This document shows, in pieces, positions 33,353 through 46,519 of a stretch of DNA of 64,000 bases. The stretch comes from Polytrichum commune (taxonomy: Eukaryota; Streptophyta; Polytrichopsida; Polytrichales; Polytrichaceae). Within the stretch, counting starts at the first letter, position 1, and the number at the start of each line of letters is the position of its first letter. Both the position numbers and the translations under genes were made by a program. Where the stretch lies: NCBI GenBank assembly GCA_950295325.1, contig OX485805.1, positions 47,704,758 through 47,768,757 on the forward strand. Reading direction: 5' to 3'. The notes beneath the pieces were generated by a model. The model searched no databases. It was not told the DNA's origin and saw nothing but the letters and a program-made list of their open reading frames with translations.

Positions 33353-36190
33353 CTTGGTATCAGAGCAGGGTTCCAAATTTTGAGCTCACACTTTGAGGGA
33401 AACATGGCTATCAAAAATACGGGTTGTGATGGTGAGCCCGGGGTTTCCAAAAGGTTGTGAGGCTCAAATTGGAACAAGGATCATGTGCAAATGGAGTTTG
33501 ACCATACCATTGATTTTAATGGTAATGGTGGGCATGAGGGTGGATTCGGTAAGGAAAATGGAGGAGTGCTTTGAAAAGGGCTCCCGCAAACCTCAAAAAA
33601 CATTTGGGGCCTAGAATACCGAAAGCACCCAAAACCTTGGAGGGTATTAATGTTGGATTGGAATTTCAATTCGAGATGCTTTGAAGGTTCGGATGTTGAA
33701 ATGAACTTGGTCCTAATGAGGCACCCGGGGCCTCTTAAGGCCTATGTGCGCTATTCAAACGCACAAATGAAGGATACACCTAAAACGGACGAGCTTTCTA
33801 AGAAATGCATCGTTTTAGGTGGGGTTTTAAAAGCGGGTGGTGGATGCCTTGTTTAAGTCCCTAAGGCTTCTTGAGGACATGGTGGGGACCATCAAGTTTG
33901 CAAGGGCATTGAAGCCGATGGTCCCAAAGAGAAGTTGGCGGCGCATCACCACAAGTGGCTTTAGCCAAAGTAGGTCCCAAAGAAATGAGTGCAAATTGTT
34001 TGGTCCATTTTACTTAGGCAAAACATATTGGTGCCGCAGACGGAATGTTGAAAGGTGGCTTTATGCTTCCAAAGAAAATCATACTTGTGCCGCGCACGGA
34101 ATGTTGGGAGGTGGGTTTGTCCTACCAAGGCAATTCATGTTCGTGCCGTGGACGGAGTGTGAGAAGGTGGTTTTGTGCTACCAAGGCAAAACATGTTTGT
34201 TTTGCGGACAAATTATTAGAAATTGGTTTTGTGGCACCAAATCAATTTGTCCCGCGGACGAAATGTTTAAAGTTGGCTTTGCGGACCAAGCCAAGCCAAG
34301 TTGCCGAGGACCAAATGTTGGACGATGGCTTTGTGGCCAAGGCTAGTAGCCTTAAGCCGAGGCCAAGTATTTTGTACCTTGAGGCTTAAATGAATGGGAG
34401 AAATGTCTCATGTGTTGACAAAGAGGCTATTACTCCTTCTTGAGCCCAAAACTCACAAGGGAGTTGTGGCTTGCCGATTGATAGAGAAAGCAAGCCCACC
34501 AAGGTGCGGTTTGGAAAGGGCAAACCGCATGAGACAAAGGAGGCCGCGATATATGTAAACTTTCAATGTGGGACATTGGATTTTTGTCAAAATTTCACAC
34601 CATGTGAAATAGATGAAATGCATGTCATTGTGAAGGCCGCCTACGTTGAAACTCACATGATACATGTGAGGTGCAAGCCGGTGTGCTTGCGGTGCATTAT
34701 GATGGGTCATAATGGCAAAGAATTGAAGTTCAAATTGACAAGGACTCCTATGTTAGGAGGACCCAAGTTGAATTTGGTCTTAATGGACCAAATGAAAAAT
34801 AGAAAACATAATGGTCGTGGTTCAATTGGAGCAACTCCAAGGAATGTAGTGGGAGGCTAGGAAAGATGGGCCTCCTCCAAACCACATTGGTGGGATGTTG
34901 GTGAGATACAAGGATGTATTCACCAATGTGTTGCCCAAAAAAATTACCGCCAAGAAGTGAAAAATAACTTTGCTCAACGAGAGATTGAGTTCTTCAGGTA
35001 TGTGGTGACAAAGGAAGTTGGTGGACGAACATGAAGAATGTCAAGGCAATCCAAAAAGAGAATTGGCCCTTGATTCAAGAAAAGGGCTTAGGTCATTTGT
35101 TGGCCTAGCCAACTACTACCACCACTTCATTCATGGTTTTGTTAAGGTTGCTAGAACCTTAGTCAACATGTTGGAAAAAAATGGCTATCCCCAAGAGTGG
35201 GATGAGCCTTGTCACCAAGCCTTTGGGGAGCTCAAGAGTAAGTTCTCTTCACAAGATGTGGTTAAGTTTCCGGGTTTTCATGAGCATGTTGAGGTGCACA
35301 TGAAGGCGAGTGACTTTACCATTGGCGGATGTTGATCCAAGATGGATGACCATTGCATATGGGAGCATTAAGCTCCATGGTTGTAGAAGCTTGTCGAACT
35401 TGTGCAAGAAATGGCTATCCCAAGAGTGGGATGAGCCTTGCCACCAAGTCTTTGAGGAGCTTAAGACCAAGTTCCTCTTTACCACCCGTGTTCAAGTTCG
35501 CAGAGCTTGAAAAACCTTTTGAGGTGCATACGGGGGGCGAGTGACTTTACCATTGGCGGATGTTGATCCAAGATGGATGCCCATTGCATATGGGAGCATT
35601 AAGCTTAAAGGTTGTCAAACCTTGTGCGACTTGTGAAAGAAATGGCTATCCCAAGAGTGGGATGAGCCTTGCCACCAAGTCTTTGAGAAGCTTAAGAGCA
35701 AGTTCTCTTCGCCGCCCGTGCTCAAGTTCGCGGAGTTTGACAAACCTTTTGAGGTGCATACGGGGACGAGTGACTTTACCATTGGCGGATGTTGAGGCAA
35801 GATGGATGGCCATGGCATATGAGAGCATGAAGCTCGATGGTTGTCCCACCTTGTGCGACTTGTGGAAGAAATGGCTATCCCAAGAGTGGGATGATGTTTG
35901 TCACGAGTCTTTGGGGAGCTTAACACCAAGTTCTCTTCGCCGCCCGTGCTCAAGTTCGCGGAGCTTGACAAACCTTTCGAGGTGCATACGGGGGTGAGTG
36001 CCTTTGCCAATGGTGGATTATGTGTAAGATGGATGGCCATTGCATATGGGAGCATGAAGCTCGATGGTTGTCAAAGAAGACAACCAACTCATGACAAAGA
36101 ACTTCTTTGCCGTAGTGCATTGCTTGAAGATGTGGCGACATTATATGGGGTCGCACAAAGCAAAGGTCTACATGGACAATGTGTCCTAAA
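33353..36190 (+). pseudogene. N1 gag/protease/RT-thumb/RNase H remnant
   Basis: After the primer site, a gag-like start (MAIKNTGCDGEPGVSKRL) meets a stop within 20 codons. A degenerate region repeats ADGMLGGGFV-like phrases. The protease-like block is at 34471-34860 (FQCGTLDFCQNFTPCEIDEM, ..FETHM..VRCKPV). YKDVFTNVLPKK at about 34905 is followed within 40 nt by the RT thumb (NNFAQREIEFFRYVVTKEV), then LRSFVGLANYYHHFI. The ~170 residues of RT fingers and palm, including the YxDD box, are absent. Four ~230-bp units follow (35181, 35411, 35642, 35871), then THDKELL and, beyond this feature, NVVPDA. Confidence 0.82.
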
Positions 36191-36229
36191 AGTATTTTGA
36201 CATACAAGCGTAAGTGAACGCCAAGTCAT

Positions 36230-37860
36230 TGCGGAGGCATGATAGTTTGGCGCTTATGAAGGTGGATTTGATCCGCAAACCGGACCGTGGAAATGTGGTG
36301 CCGGATGCGCGAAGTAGACCGGAAGAGTTCCAAGCAATGAGAACCATCCAAACCTTGTGGCTAATGTGTGCCGGCAAAGGAAACTTGTGATGCAAGATAC
36401 GGGAGGGGTAAATTAACTATCCCAAAGCACAAAAGCTTTTAGGTGAGCTTCGCAAGAGCAAGGTGCTCAAAGAGGTTAAGTTGGTGGACGGATTGTTCAA
36501 GTGCAAACAAAGTCGGGTATATGTGCCACAAGGCAAGTTGAGGCTATCGGTTTTGAAGGAGGAATATGATAGTCCTATTGCCGGCCATAGAGGAGAAAGA
36601 AAAAACCGCCATAGAATGGTGTCAAAGGGGTACCATTGGCGGTGCATAAAGGAAGATATAGCCCACTTTGTGAAGGCTTGAATCAAAGTGCCAAGTGAAC
36701 CGAGCCTCTTACCAAAAGCAAGGCGGCTTCTTGCAACCGTTGCCTATCCCGTTGGCGCCATGGCATGGTATGTGCATGGACTTGATCACAAGTTTGCCGG
36801 AGTCACATGGGTATGATGCCATCTTGTTGATGGTAGAGCGGTTTGCCAAGTGGGCACACATGGTGCCGATTGTGGGAACCGCCACCGCGTTGGAGACCGC
36901 ATAGCCATTTCTCAAAAGATGGTTGAGGCACCACGGGTTGCCAAGAGTGATTGTGTGGGATCAAGATCCAAAGTTCACAAGTGCATTTTCAATGCATTTC
37001 TCTAAGGAGGTCGGATTGAAACTAAGGTTTAGCACGACCTTGCATTCCCAAATGAATGGGAAATCGGAGCGTGTGAATGGAGTCTTGAAGCAATACTTGA
37101 GGAACTTGGTGGGGGCGGACCAAGGAGATTGGGCGGACTATGTGGGTCGAGTGGAGTGTAATTGCAATGTAGCCACGCACTTGGCTACCAAGGGGTGGTC
37201 TTTGGTGGTGGCTTATGGAGTGGATGTGTTCCAACCTATTAACCTAGCTCTCGAGGGGGCACATTCAACACTAGAGTTCAACCAAGATGGTGAGGACTTG
37301 GCCAAGAAGCATGAACAAGTCTTGGAGATGACCAAGTTGTTGGTGGAGAAAGCCCGAAGGTGCTACGGAGTGCAAGTCAATGCCGGAAGACGCGAAGTGG
37401 AGAATGAGGTGGGCCAAAAGGCGTTGTTGAATGTGAACAACTTCACTTAGCCGGAAGGCCTCACTCCAAAATTCATGTCCAAAATTGGAGCTCCGTTTCC
37501 CATTGTGGAACAAGTGGTCAAGGACATATATAAGTTGGAATTACCGCCGGAGATCAAAGTGCATCCGACATTTCATGTCTCATTACGAAAGTCATTTTAG
37601 GACGACACCTTGTGGCCCGATCACAAGCAAGTGATTAGGCCACCTCCCGACCTTGTGGACGTCATTTGGAACATGAGGTAAGAGAGCATCCTCAAGTGTA
37701 GGAAGCCCAAGTGAAAAGGAAAGAAAAAGTACAAAGGAATACTTGGTGAAATGGTGAGGATACCATGAGAAAGAAACCGCTTGGGTGGCGGCAAGAGACA
37801 TGGTCAACACCAATGAATTGGTGAAGCACTTTGAAGAAACTAAGGCTAGACATTCCAATA
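36230..37860 (+). pseudogene. N1 RNase H end, integrase and chromodomain remnant
   Basis: RNase H tail PDRGNVVPDA, then the integrase N-terminal zinc-binding-like region at 36463-36681 (SPIAGHRG..YHWRCI), core part 36695-36904 (WHGMCMDLITSLPESHG), TAG at 36901-36903, and core part 36923-37450 (VWDQDPKFTSAF; LHSQMNGKSERVNGVLKQYL; the Asp and Glu neighbourhood). The chromodomain-like tail at about 37720-37860 reads EYLVKW, TGA, GYHEKETAWVAARD and NELVKHFEETKA. Chromodomains on Ty3 integrases direct insertion to heterochromatin. Both stops recur in the other copies. Confidence 0.85.
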
Positions 37861-38691
37861 AAAAGAAGCGTAGGCATTGATGAGGACATCAATCTCCTTT
37901 AGTGGGGGAGAGACTCTAGTAGCAAACATAGCTTCGAGGTTAATTGCTCCACAACATGCACTTGTTCTTTGGCTTGAGGGAATAAAGTCCAAACTTTAGT
38001 GGTGCAAAGAGAAAAGTATGAGATGAGGTCCTAGTCTTGTACTTGTGCTTGGTTAATGGAAGAGGGGGAATAGACATGCCAAACTAGGTTGGGTAAGCCG
38101 AGTAATTGGGGCCATGGCTTGGAGGGGCCTTGGATAAAACCAAGAAACTTCTTAGTTGTGGGCTTGTCCGGGCGGGGACAAGGTGATGGCGCGTGCTCAT
38201 AAAAGTGCTACCCGCGAGCTAACAAGAGTTGGCGCATGGGAGTCATGAACCCATGTCTCGAAAGAGCAAAGTGGGAACCGAGTCGGGCGGGACTTGGCAT
38301 CACCCCCGTGCGATCGAGGCGTGGCTTAACAATGGAAAGCCATCTCGGAGTTGCAACCGAGACAACTTAGTGGAAGCGTTGAGGTCTCGCCTAGATGTGT
38401 CACGTTAGGCTAGTGGAGCCTAACGGGGGAGGCCCCAAAGGAGGGGCAACCCAAGTGAGTCCCAAAGTAGGTGGGTCTAGTATAGGTTAGGTCCTTGGAG
38501 GAGTTCCAAGGTCGCTAACGGACCACCTAGGAACGACACCTTTGGGACCATGCCAAATTTGAAGATGCATTGTGGGGGTCGCGCCCTAAGGTAAACACAA
38601 TGCCGCACCATAGAGGATGGCAACTTGAGAATTGGTGTGCCGACTACGAGTATAGTCGATGAGGGCATCGACTCCGTTTGGTGGGGGTGAG

Positions 38692-39665
38692 TGTCGCGCA
38701 CCTCTCCATGAGGAGTGGCCGAAACACCATGGGCACAAGGGGGACCCCGGAGTGACACCCGGGACTTGTGGCGCCGTTGGTGAGAGGGCCCAAGTGATCC
38801 TAGTGTGGGTGAGGGCCCCGGGCGTTGGGAACGCCTCCCACCCACAAAGACTAGGAGGCATGAGGGTGAGGCCATGAGCTATGCGTAGCTCATGGCGTGG
38901 TGATTCTAGAATGCTCAAGATCACCTCAATCGGAGGTGTGAGCTAGGAGTTATGGCCATTTGAGTGGGGTGCTGTCCCGGGACAGCGCCCTGGTACAGCA
39001 GTGTCTGGGAGTGATTCCCGGGACTGCCAAGGTTCAAACAGGCATAACTTCCTCAAGACTTGCCCGAATGGGGCAAGTGAGGAGTCCATCGGCATCTACG
39101 TGAAGCGTAGATGAAGATGGAGTGGTTGGTTGGTGTGATCAGACATCATACAAGGAAGTTATGATGGTCTGAAGCTGCTGGGGGGGTTCTAGGCCCAGCA
39201 GCTAAGGGAAAATGTCCACTTGGCCCCAACTCTTGGTAGAGAGACAAGAGGTTGGTTGACGGTGGGGTAGGGGCCCCGCGTGAAGTCCTAGAGGCTTATA
39301 TGGGTGAGGTGGTGTGGCCTCACCCACCCGAGGCCGAACGGCACGGCCTCCATGGGCATTGGCCCATTGTGAGGCCATAGTTGCCTAGTATGGTTCGGGT
39401 TGTTGTAGTGTTGCTCCGGCAACGCGATGATCAACATAGGATTGGACTTCCATGGATGGAAGTCCACATCGGGGAAATGGGTTACCGATTGAAGGGGTGA
39501 GTCCCGAAAGCAAAGTAGGAGGGTTGGTTCCCTCCTATGAACTATTGGTCCGGGGTAAGAGGAGCTATCCATTAGCATGGCGGAATGCGAAGGGTTAGCG
39601 CTCGTAACCTTTGCTAGAAACGAAAATTGGCAAGATTATTAAGGGACCTAGCAAGGGTTGCGACA
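38692..39665 (+). repeat. 3' LTR of N1
   Basis: 974 bp, nearly identical to 32380-33352, preceded by the polypurine tract and followed by the AAGGA duplication. Confidence 0.96.
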
Positions 39666-39670
39666 AAGGA

Positions 39671-40484
39671 TGGTAAACAAGTCTTGGAGATGACCAAGTT
39701 GTTGGTGGAGAAAGCCCGAAGGTGCTACGGAGTGCAAATCAATGCCGGAAGACGCGAAGTGGAGTATGAGGTGGGCCAATAAGATGTTGTTGAATGTGGA
39801 CAACTTCACCTTGCCCAAAGGCCTTACTTCAAAAGTTCATGTCCAAAATTGGAGCTTCGTTTTCCATTGTGGAACAAGTGTTCAAGGACATGTATAAGTT
39901 GGAATTACCGCCGGAGATCAAAGTGCATCCGACATTTCATGTCTCATTACGAAAGTCATTTTAGGACGACACCTTGTGGCCCGATCACAAGCAAGTGATT
40001 AGGCCACGTCCCAACCTTGTGGACGTCATTTGGAACATGAGGTAGGAGGGCATCCTCAAGTGTAGGAAGCCCAAGTGAAAATGAAAGAAAATGTACAAAG
40101 GAGTACTTGGTGAAATGGTGAGGATACCATTAGAAAGAAACCGCTTGGGTGGCGGCAAGAGACATGATGGTGAACACCAATGAATTGGTGAAGCACTTTG
40201 AAGAAACTAAGGCTAAGGATTCCAATAAAATGAAGCGTAGGCATTGATGAGGACATCAATCTCCTTTAGTGGGGGAGAGACACTAGTAGCACACTTAGCT
40301 TCGAGGCTAATTACTCCACAACATGAACTTGTTCTTTGGCTTGAGGGAATAAAGTCCAAACTTTAGTGGTGCAAAGAGAAAAGTATGAGATGAGGTCCTA
40401 GTCTTGTACTCGTGCTTGGTTAATGGAAGAGGGGGAATAGATATGCCAAACTAGGTTGGGTAAGCCGAGTAATTGGGGGCCATG
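39671..40484 (+). pseudogene. O integrase C-terminus and chromodomain remnant
   Basis: It resumes the O sequence after N1: KQVLEMTKLLVEKARRCYG, a partially frame-shifted integrase tail (PPEIKVHPTFHVSL), then the chromodomain-like block at about 40100-40230 (YLVKW, stop, GYH.KETAWVAARD; NELVKHFEETKA). The segment is cut by N2 at 40484. The right part of O internal sequence continues at 47522-48098. Confidence 0.8.
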
Positions 40485-41480
40485 TGTCGCAACCCTTGCT
40501 AGCCCCCCCTTGACCATCTTGCCAATTTTCATTCCTAGCAAAGGTTACGAGCGCTAACCCTTCGCATACCGCCATGCTAATGGTTAGCTCCTCTCACCCC
40601 GGACCTTATAGTTCATAGGAGGGGAACCAACCCTCCTACTTTGCTTTCGGGACTCACCCCTTCAATCGGTAACCAACCCCTTTAATCGGTAACCAATCCT
40701 TAGATGTGGACTTCCATCCATGGAAGTCCAATCTAATGTTGATCATCGCGTTGCCGGAGCAACACTACAACAACCCGAACCATACTAGGCAACTATGGCC
40801 TCACATTAGGCCAATGCCAATGGAGGCCGTGCCGTTCGGCCTCGGGTGGGTGAGGCCACACCACCTCACCCATATAAGCCTCTAGGACTTCACGCGGGGC
40901 CCCTACCCCACCGTCAACCAACCTCTTGTCTCTCTACCAAGGGTTGGGGCCAAGTGGACATTTTCCTTTAGCTGCTGGGCCTAGAACCCCCTAGCAGCTT
41001 CAGACCATCATAACTTCCTTGTATGATGTCTGATCATAACAACCAACCACTCCATCCTCATCTACGCTTCACGTAGATGCCGATGCACTCCTCACTTGCC
41101 CCATTCGGGCAAGTGGTGAGGAAGTTATGCCTGTTTGAACCTTGGCAGTCCCGGGAATCACTCCCAGGCACTGCTGTACCAGGGCGCTGTCCCGGGACAG
41201 CGCCCCACTCAAATGGCCATAACTCCTAGCTCACACCTCCGATTGAGGTGTTCTTGAGCATTCTAGAATCACCACGCCATGAGCTACGCATAGCTCATGG
41301 CCTTACCCTTGTGCCTCCTAGTCTCCGTGGGTGGGAGGCGTTCCCAACGCCCGGGGCCCTCACCCACACTAGGATCACTTGGGCCCTCTCACCAACGGCG
41401 CCACAAGTCCCGGGTGTCACTCCGGGGTCCCCCTTGTGCCCATGGTGTTTCGGGCACTCCTCATGGAGAGGTGCGCGACA
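40485..41480 (-). repeat. 3' LTR of N2
   Basis: 996 bp, plus-strand reading TGTCGCAACC..GTGCGCGACA. It is longer than other LTRs of the family because of the AATCGGTAACC duplication (about 40664-40700). Confidence 0.95.
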
Positions 41481-42282
41481 CTCACCCCCACCAAACGGAG
41501 TCGATGCCCTCATCGACTAGACTCGTAGTCGGCACACCAATTCTCAAGTTGCCATCCTCTATGGTGCGGCATTGTGTTTACCTTAGGGCGCGACCCCCAC
41601 AATGCATCTTCAAATTTGGCATAGTCCCAAAGGTGTCGTTCCTAGGTGGTCCGTTAGCGACCTTGGATCTCTCATCCAAGGACCTAACCTATACTAGACC
41701 CACCTACTTTGGGACTCACTTGGGTTGCCCCTCCTTTGGGGCCTCCCCCGTTAGGCTCCACTAGCCTAACGTGACACATCTAGGCGAGACCTCAACGCTT
41801 CCACTAAGTTGTCTCGGTTGCAACTCCGAGATGGCTTTCCATTGTTAAGCCACGCCTCGATCGCACGGGGGTGATGCCAAGTCCCGCCCGACTCGGTTCC
41901 CACTTTGCTCTTTCGAGACATGGGTTCATGACTCCCATGCGCCAACTCTCGTTAGCTCGCGGGTAGCACTTTTATGAGCACGCGCCATCACCTTGTCCCC
42001 GCCCGGACAAGCCCACAACTAAGAAGTTTCTTGGTTTTATCCAAGGCCCCTCCTAGCCATGGCCCCCAATTACTCGGCTTACCCAACCTAGTTTGGCATG
42101 TCTATTCCCCCTCTTCCACTAACCAAGCACAAGTACAAGACTAGGACCTCATCTCATACTTTTCTCTTTGCACCACTAAAGTTTGGACTTTATTCCCTCA
42201 AGCCAAAGAACAAGTTCATGTTGTGGAGCAATTAGCCTCGAAGCTAAGTGTGCTACTAGCGTCTCTCCCCCACTAAAGGAGA

Positions 42283-43740
42283 TTGATGTCCTCATCAATG
42301 CCTACGCTTCATTTTATTGGAATGTCTAGCCTTAGTTTCTTCAAAGTGCTTTACCAATTCCTTGGTGTTCATCATGTCTCTTGCCGCTACCCAAACGGCT
42401 TCTTTCTTATGGTATCCTCACCATTTCACCAAGTACTCCTTTGTACATTTTCTTTCCTTTTCACTTGGGCTTCCTACACTTGAGGATGCCCTCCTACCTC
42501 ATGTTCGAAATCACGTCCACAAGGTCGGGAGGTGGCCTGATCACTTGCTTGTGATTGGGCCACAAGGTGTGGTCCTTAAATGGCTTTAGGAATGAGACAT
42601 AAAATGTCGGATGCACTTTGATCTCGGGCGGTAATTCCAACTTATACATGTCCTTGAACCCTTGTTCCACAATGGAAAACGAAGCTCCAATTTTGGACAT
42701 GAAGTTTGGAGTAAGGCTTTCCCCAAGGTGAAGTTGTCCACATTCAACAACACCTTATTGGCCCACCTCATACTCCACTTCGCGTCTTCCGGCATTGACT
42801 TGCACTCCGTAGCACCTTCGGGCTTTCTCCACCAACAACTTGGTCATCTCCAAGACTTGTTCACGCTTCTTGGCCAAGTCCTCACCATCTTGGTTGAACT
42901 CTAGTGTTGAATGTGCCCCCTCGAGAGCTAGGTTAATAGGTTGGAGCGCATCTACTCCATAAGCCACCACGAAAGACCACCCCTTGGTAGCCAAGTGCGT
43001 GGCTACATTGCAATTACACTCCGCTCGACCCACATAGTCCGCCCAATCTCCTTGGTCCGCCCCCACCAAGTTCCTCAAGTATTGCTTCAAGACTCCATTC
43101 ACATGCTCCGCTTTCCCATCCATTTGGGAATGCAAGGTCGTGCTAAACCTTAGTTTCATTCCGACCTCCTTAGAGAAATGCATTGAAAATGCACTTGTGA
43201 ACTTTGGATCTTGATCCCACACAACCACTCTTGGCAACCTGTGGTGCCTCAACCATCCTTTGAGAAAAGGCTATGCGGTCTCCAACGCGGTTGCGGTTCC
43301 CACAATCGGCACCATGTGTGCCAACTTGGCAAACCGCTCAACCATCAACAAGATGGCATCATACCCATGTGACTTCGGCAAACTTGTGATCAAGTCCATG
43401 CACATACTATGCCATGGCGCCAACGGGATAGGCAACGGTTGCAAGAAGCCGCCTTGCTTTTGTAAAGAGGCTCGGTTCACTTGGCAATTTGATTCAAGCT
43501 TTCACAAAGTGGGCTATATCTTCCTTTATGCACCGCCAATGGTACCTCCAAGACACCATTCTATGGCGGTTTTTCCTTTCTCCTATAAGGCCGGCAATAG
43601 GACTATCAAATTCCTCCTTCAAAACCGATAGCCTTTACTTGCCTTGTGGCACATACACCCAACTTTGCTTGCACTTGAACAATCCGTCCACCAACTTAAC
43701 CACTTTGAGCACCTTGCTCTTGCGAAGCTCACCTAAAAGT
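42283..43740 (-). pseudogene. N2 integrase and chromodomain remnant
   Basis: Minus-strand frames: 43271-43480 (SMCMDLITSLPKSHG), then, past the shared TAG at about 43270, 42755-43252 (HRLPRVVVWDQDPKFTSAF; LHSQMDGKAEHVNG; NCNVATHLATKGW), a frame break, and the KLELPPEIKVHPTFYVSFLK tail at 42494-42700. The chromodomain-like block is at about 42310-42450. Of the five copies, the integrase core is least degraded here. Confidence 0.84.
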
Positions 43741-43759
43741 TTTTGTGCTTTGGGGTAGT

Positions 43760-46519
43760 TAATTCACCCCTCCCGTATCTTGCATCACAAGTTTCCTTCG
43801 CCGGCACACATTAGCCACAAGGTTTGGATGGTTCTCATTGCTTGGAACTCATCCGGTCTACTTAGCGCATCCGCCCCACATTTCCGCGGTCCGGTTTGTG
43901 GATCAAATCCACCTTCATAAGCGTCAAACTATCATGCCACCGCAATGACTTGGCGCTCACTTGCGCTTGTATGTTAAAATTATTTTAGGACACATTGTCC
44001 ATGTAGACCTTTGCTTTGTGCGACCCCAAATAGTGTCGCCACATCTTCAACCAATGCACTACGGCAAAGAAGTTCTTTGTCATGCCTTGGTTGTCCTCTT
44101 TGACAACCATCGAGCTTCATGCTCCCATATGCAAGGGCCATCCATCTTACACATAATGCACCATTGTTAAAATCACTCACCCCCGTATGCACCTCAAAAG
44201 GTTTGTCAAGCTCCGCGAACTTGAGTACGGGCGGCGAAGAGAACTTGGCCTTAAGCTCCCCAAAGACTCGTGACAAACATCATCCCACTCTTGGGATAGC
44301 CATTTCTTTCACAAGTCGAACCATCGAGCTTCATGCTCTCATGTGCAATGGCCATCCATCTTGCATCAACATCCGCCAATGGTAAAGTCACTCGCCCCCC
44401 GTATGCACCTCAAAAGGTTTTTCAAGCTCCGCGAACTTGAACACGGGTGGTAAAGAGGAACTTGGTCTTAAGCTCCTCAAAGACTTGGTGGCAAGGCTCA
44501 TCCCACTCTTGGGATAGCCATTTCTTGCACAAGTTGGACAAGGTTCGACAACCATGGAGCTTAATGCTCCCACAAGCAATGGTCATCCATCTTGGATCAA
44601 CATCCACCAATGGTAAAATCCTTCGCCTCCATGTGCACCTCAAAATGCTTATGAAAACCCGGAAACTTAACCACATCTTGTGAAGAGAACTTGCTCTTGA
44701 GCTCCCCAAAGGCTTGGCGACAAGGCTCATCCCACTCTTAGGATAGCCATTTCCCTCAATAAGTTGAATAAGGTCCTAGCAACCTTCAAAAACTCTCGAA
44801 TGAAGTGGTGGTAGTAGTTGGCTAGGCCAACAAATGACCTAAGCCCTTTTTGAATGAAGGGCCAATTCTCCTTTTGGATTGCCTTCACATTCTTCATGTT
44901 CGTCCACCAACTTCCTTTGTCACCACATACCTCAAGAACTCAATCTCTCGTTGAGCAAAGTTCTTTTTCACTCCTTGGCGGTAACTTTTTGGGCAACACA
45001 TTGGTGAATACATCCTTGTATTTCACCAACATCCCACCAATGTGGTTTGGGGGAGGCCCATCTTTCCTAGCCTCCCCATACGTTCCTTGGAGTTGCTCCA
45101 ATTGAACCACGACCATTATGTTTTCTATTTTTCATTTGGTCTATTAAGACCAAATTCGACTGGGGTCCTCCTACCATAGGAGTTCTTGTCAATTTGAACT
45201 TCAATTCTTTGCCATTATGACACATCATAATGCACCACAAGCACACCAGCTTGCACCTCACATCTATCATGTGAGTTTCAAAGAAGGCGGCCTTCACAAT
45301 GACATGCATTTCATCTATTTCACATGGTGTGAAATTTTGACAAAAATCTAATGTCCCACATTGAAAGGTTACATGCATCGTGGCCTCCTTTGTTTCAAGC
45401 GGTTCGCCCTTTTCAAACCGCACCTTGGTGGGCTTGCCCGCTCTATCAATCGGCAAGCCCCAACTCCCTTGTGAGTTTTGGGCTCAAGAAGGCATGGTTT
45501 GCCTCTTTGTCAACCCATTAGACGTTTGTCCCATTCATTTGAGCCTCAAGGTATAAAATACTTGGCCTCGGCTTAAGGCTACTAGCCTTGGCCACAATGC
45601 CATCGTCTTACATTTGGTCCTCTGCAACTTGGCTTGGCTTGGTCCGCAAAGCCAACTTTAAACATTTCGTCCGCGGGACAAATTGGTTTGGTGCCACAAA
45701 ACTAATTTCTAATAGTTTGTCCGCAAAACAAACATGTTTTGCCTTGGTAGCACAAAGCCACCTTCCCACATTCCGTCCGCGGCACAAGTATGATTTGCTT
45801 TGGAAGCATAAAGCCACCTTTCAACATTCCGTCCGCGGCACCAACATGTTTTGCCTAAGTAAAATGGACCAAACAATTTGCACTCATTTCTTTGGGACCT
45901 ACTTTGGCTAAAGCCACTTGTGGTGATGCGCCGCCAAACTTCTCTTTGGGACCATCGGTTTCAATGCTCTTGCAAACTTGATGGTCCCCACCATGTCCTC
46001 AAGAAGCCTTGGGGACTTAAACAAGGCATCCACCACCCGCTTTTGAAACCCCACCTAAAAGGATGCATTTCTTAGAAAGCTCGTCCGTTTTAGGTGTATC
46101 CTTCATTTGTGCGTTTGAATAGCGCACATAGGCCTTAAGAGGCCCCGGGTGCCTAATTAGCACCAAATTCATTCCAACATCAATACCTTCCAAGCATTTC
46201 GAATTGGAATTTCAATCAAACATTAATGTCCTCCAAGGTTTTGGGTGCTTTCGGTATTCTAGGCCCCAAATGTTTTATGAGGTTTGCGGGAGCCCTTTTC
46301 AAAGCACTCCTCCATTTTCCTTACCAAATCCACCCTCATGCCCACCATTGTCATTAGAACCAATGGTATGGTCAAATTCCACTTGCATATGATCCTTGTT
46401 CCAATTTGAGCCTCACAACCTTTTGGAAACCCCGGGCTCACCATCATAACCCGCATTTTTGATACCCATGTTTCCCTCAAAGTGCGAGCTCAAAACTTGG
46501 AACCCTGCTCTGATACCAA
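43760..46519 (-). pseudogene. N2 gag/protease/RT-thumb/RNase H remnant
   Basis: From the primer site leftward: gag start with early stop, protease-like frame 45067-45456 (FQCGTLDFCQNFTP; FFETHMIDVRCKLV), then the YKDVF segment joined directly to the RT thumb near 44940-45030, and three ~230-bp units (starts near 44750, 44520 and 44300). The RNase H end is near 43880-44130. The RT palm is missing as in the other copies. Confidence 0.8.

Larger units (their letters stand above)
32380..39665 (+). mobile_element. Gypsy chromovirus N1, full-length nested copy
   Basis: 7286 bp. LTRs 32380-33352 and 38692-39665 differ by about one base (GATTAAGG/GATTGAAGG). The target duplication AAGGA is at 32375-32379 and 39666-39670 within O integrase. 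The primer site CTTGGTATCAGAGCAG starts at 33353, and the polypurine tract TGGTGGGGGTGAG is at 38679-38691. It is in the same orientation as O. N1 is the best reference copy in the window because nothing interrupts it. Confidence 0.97.
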
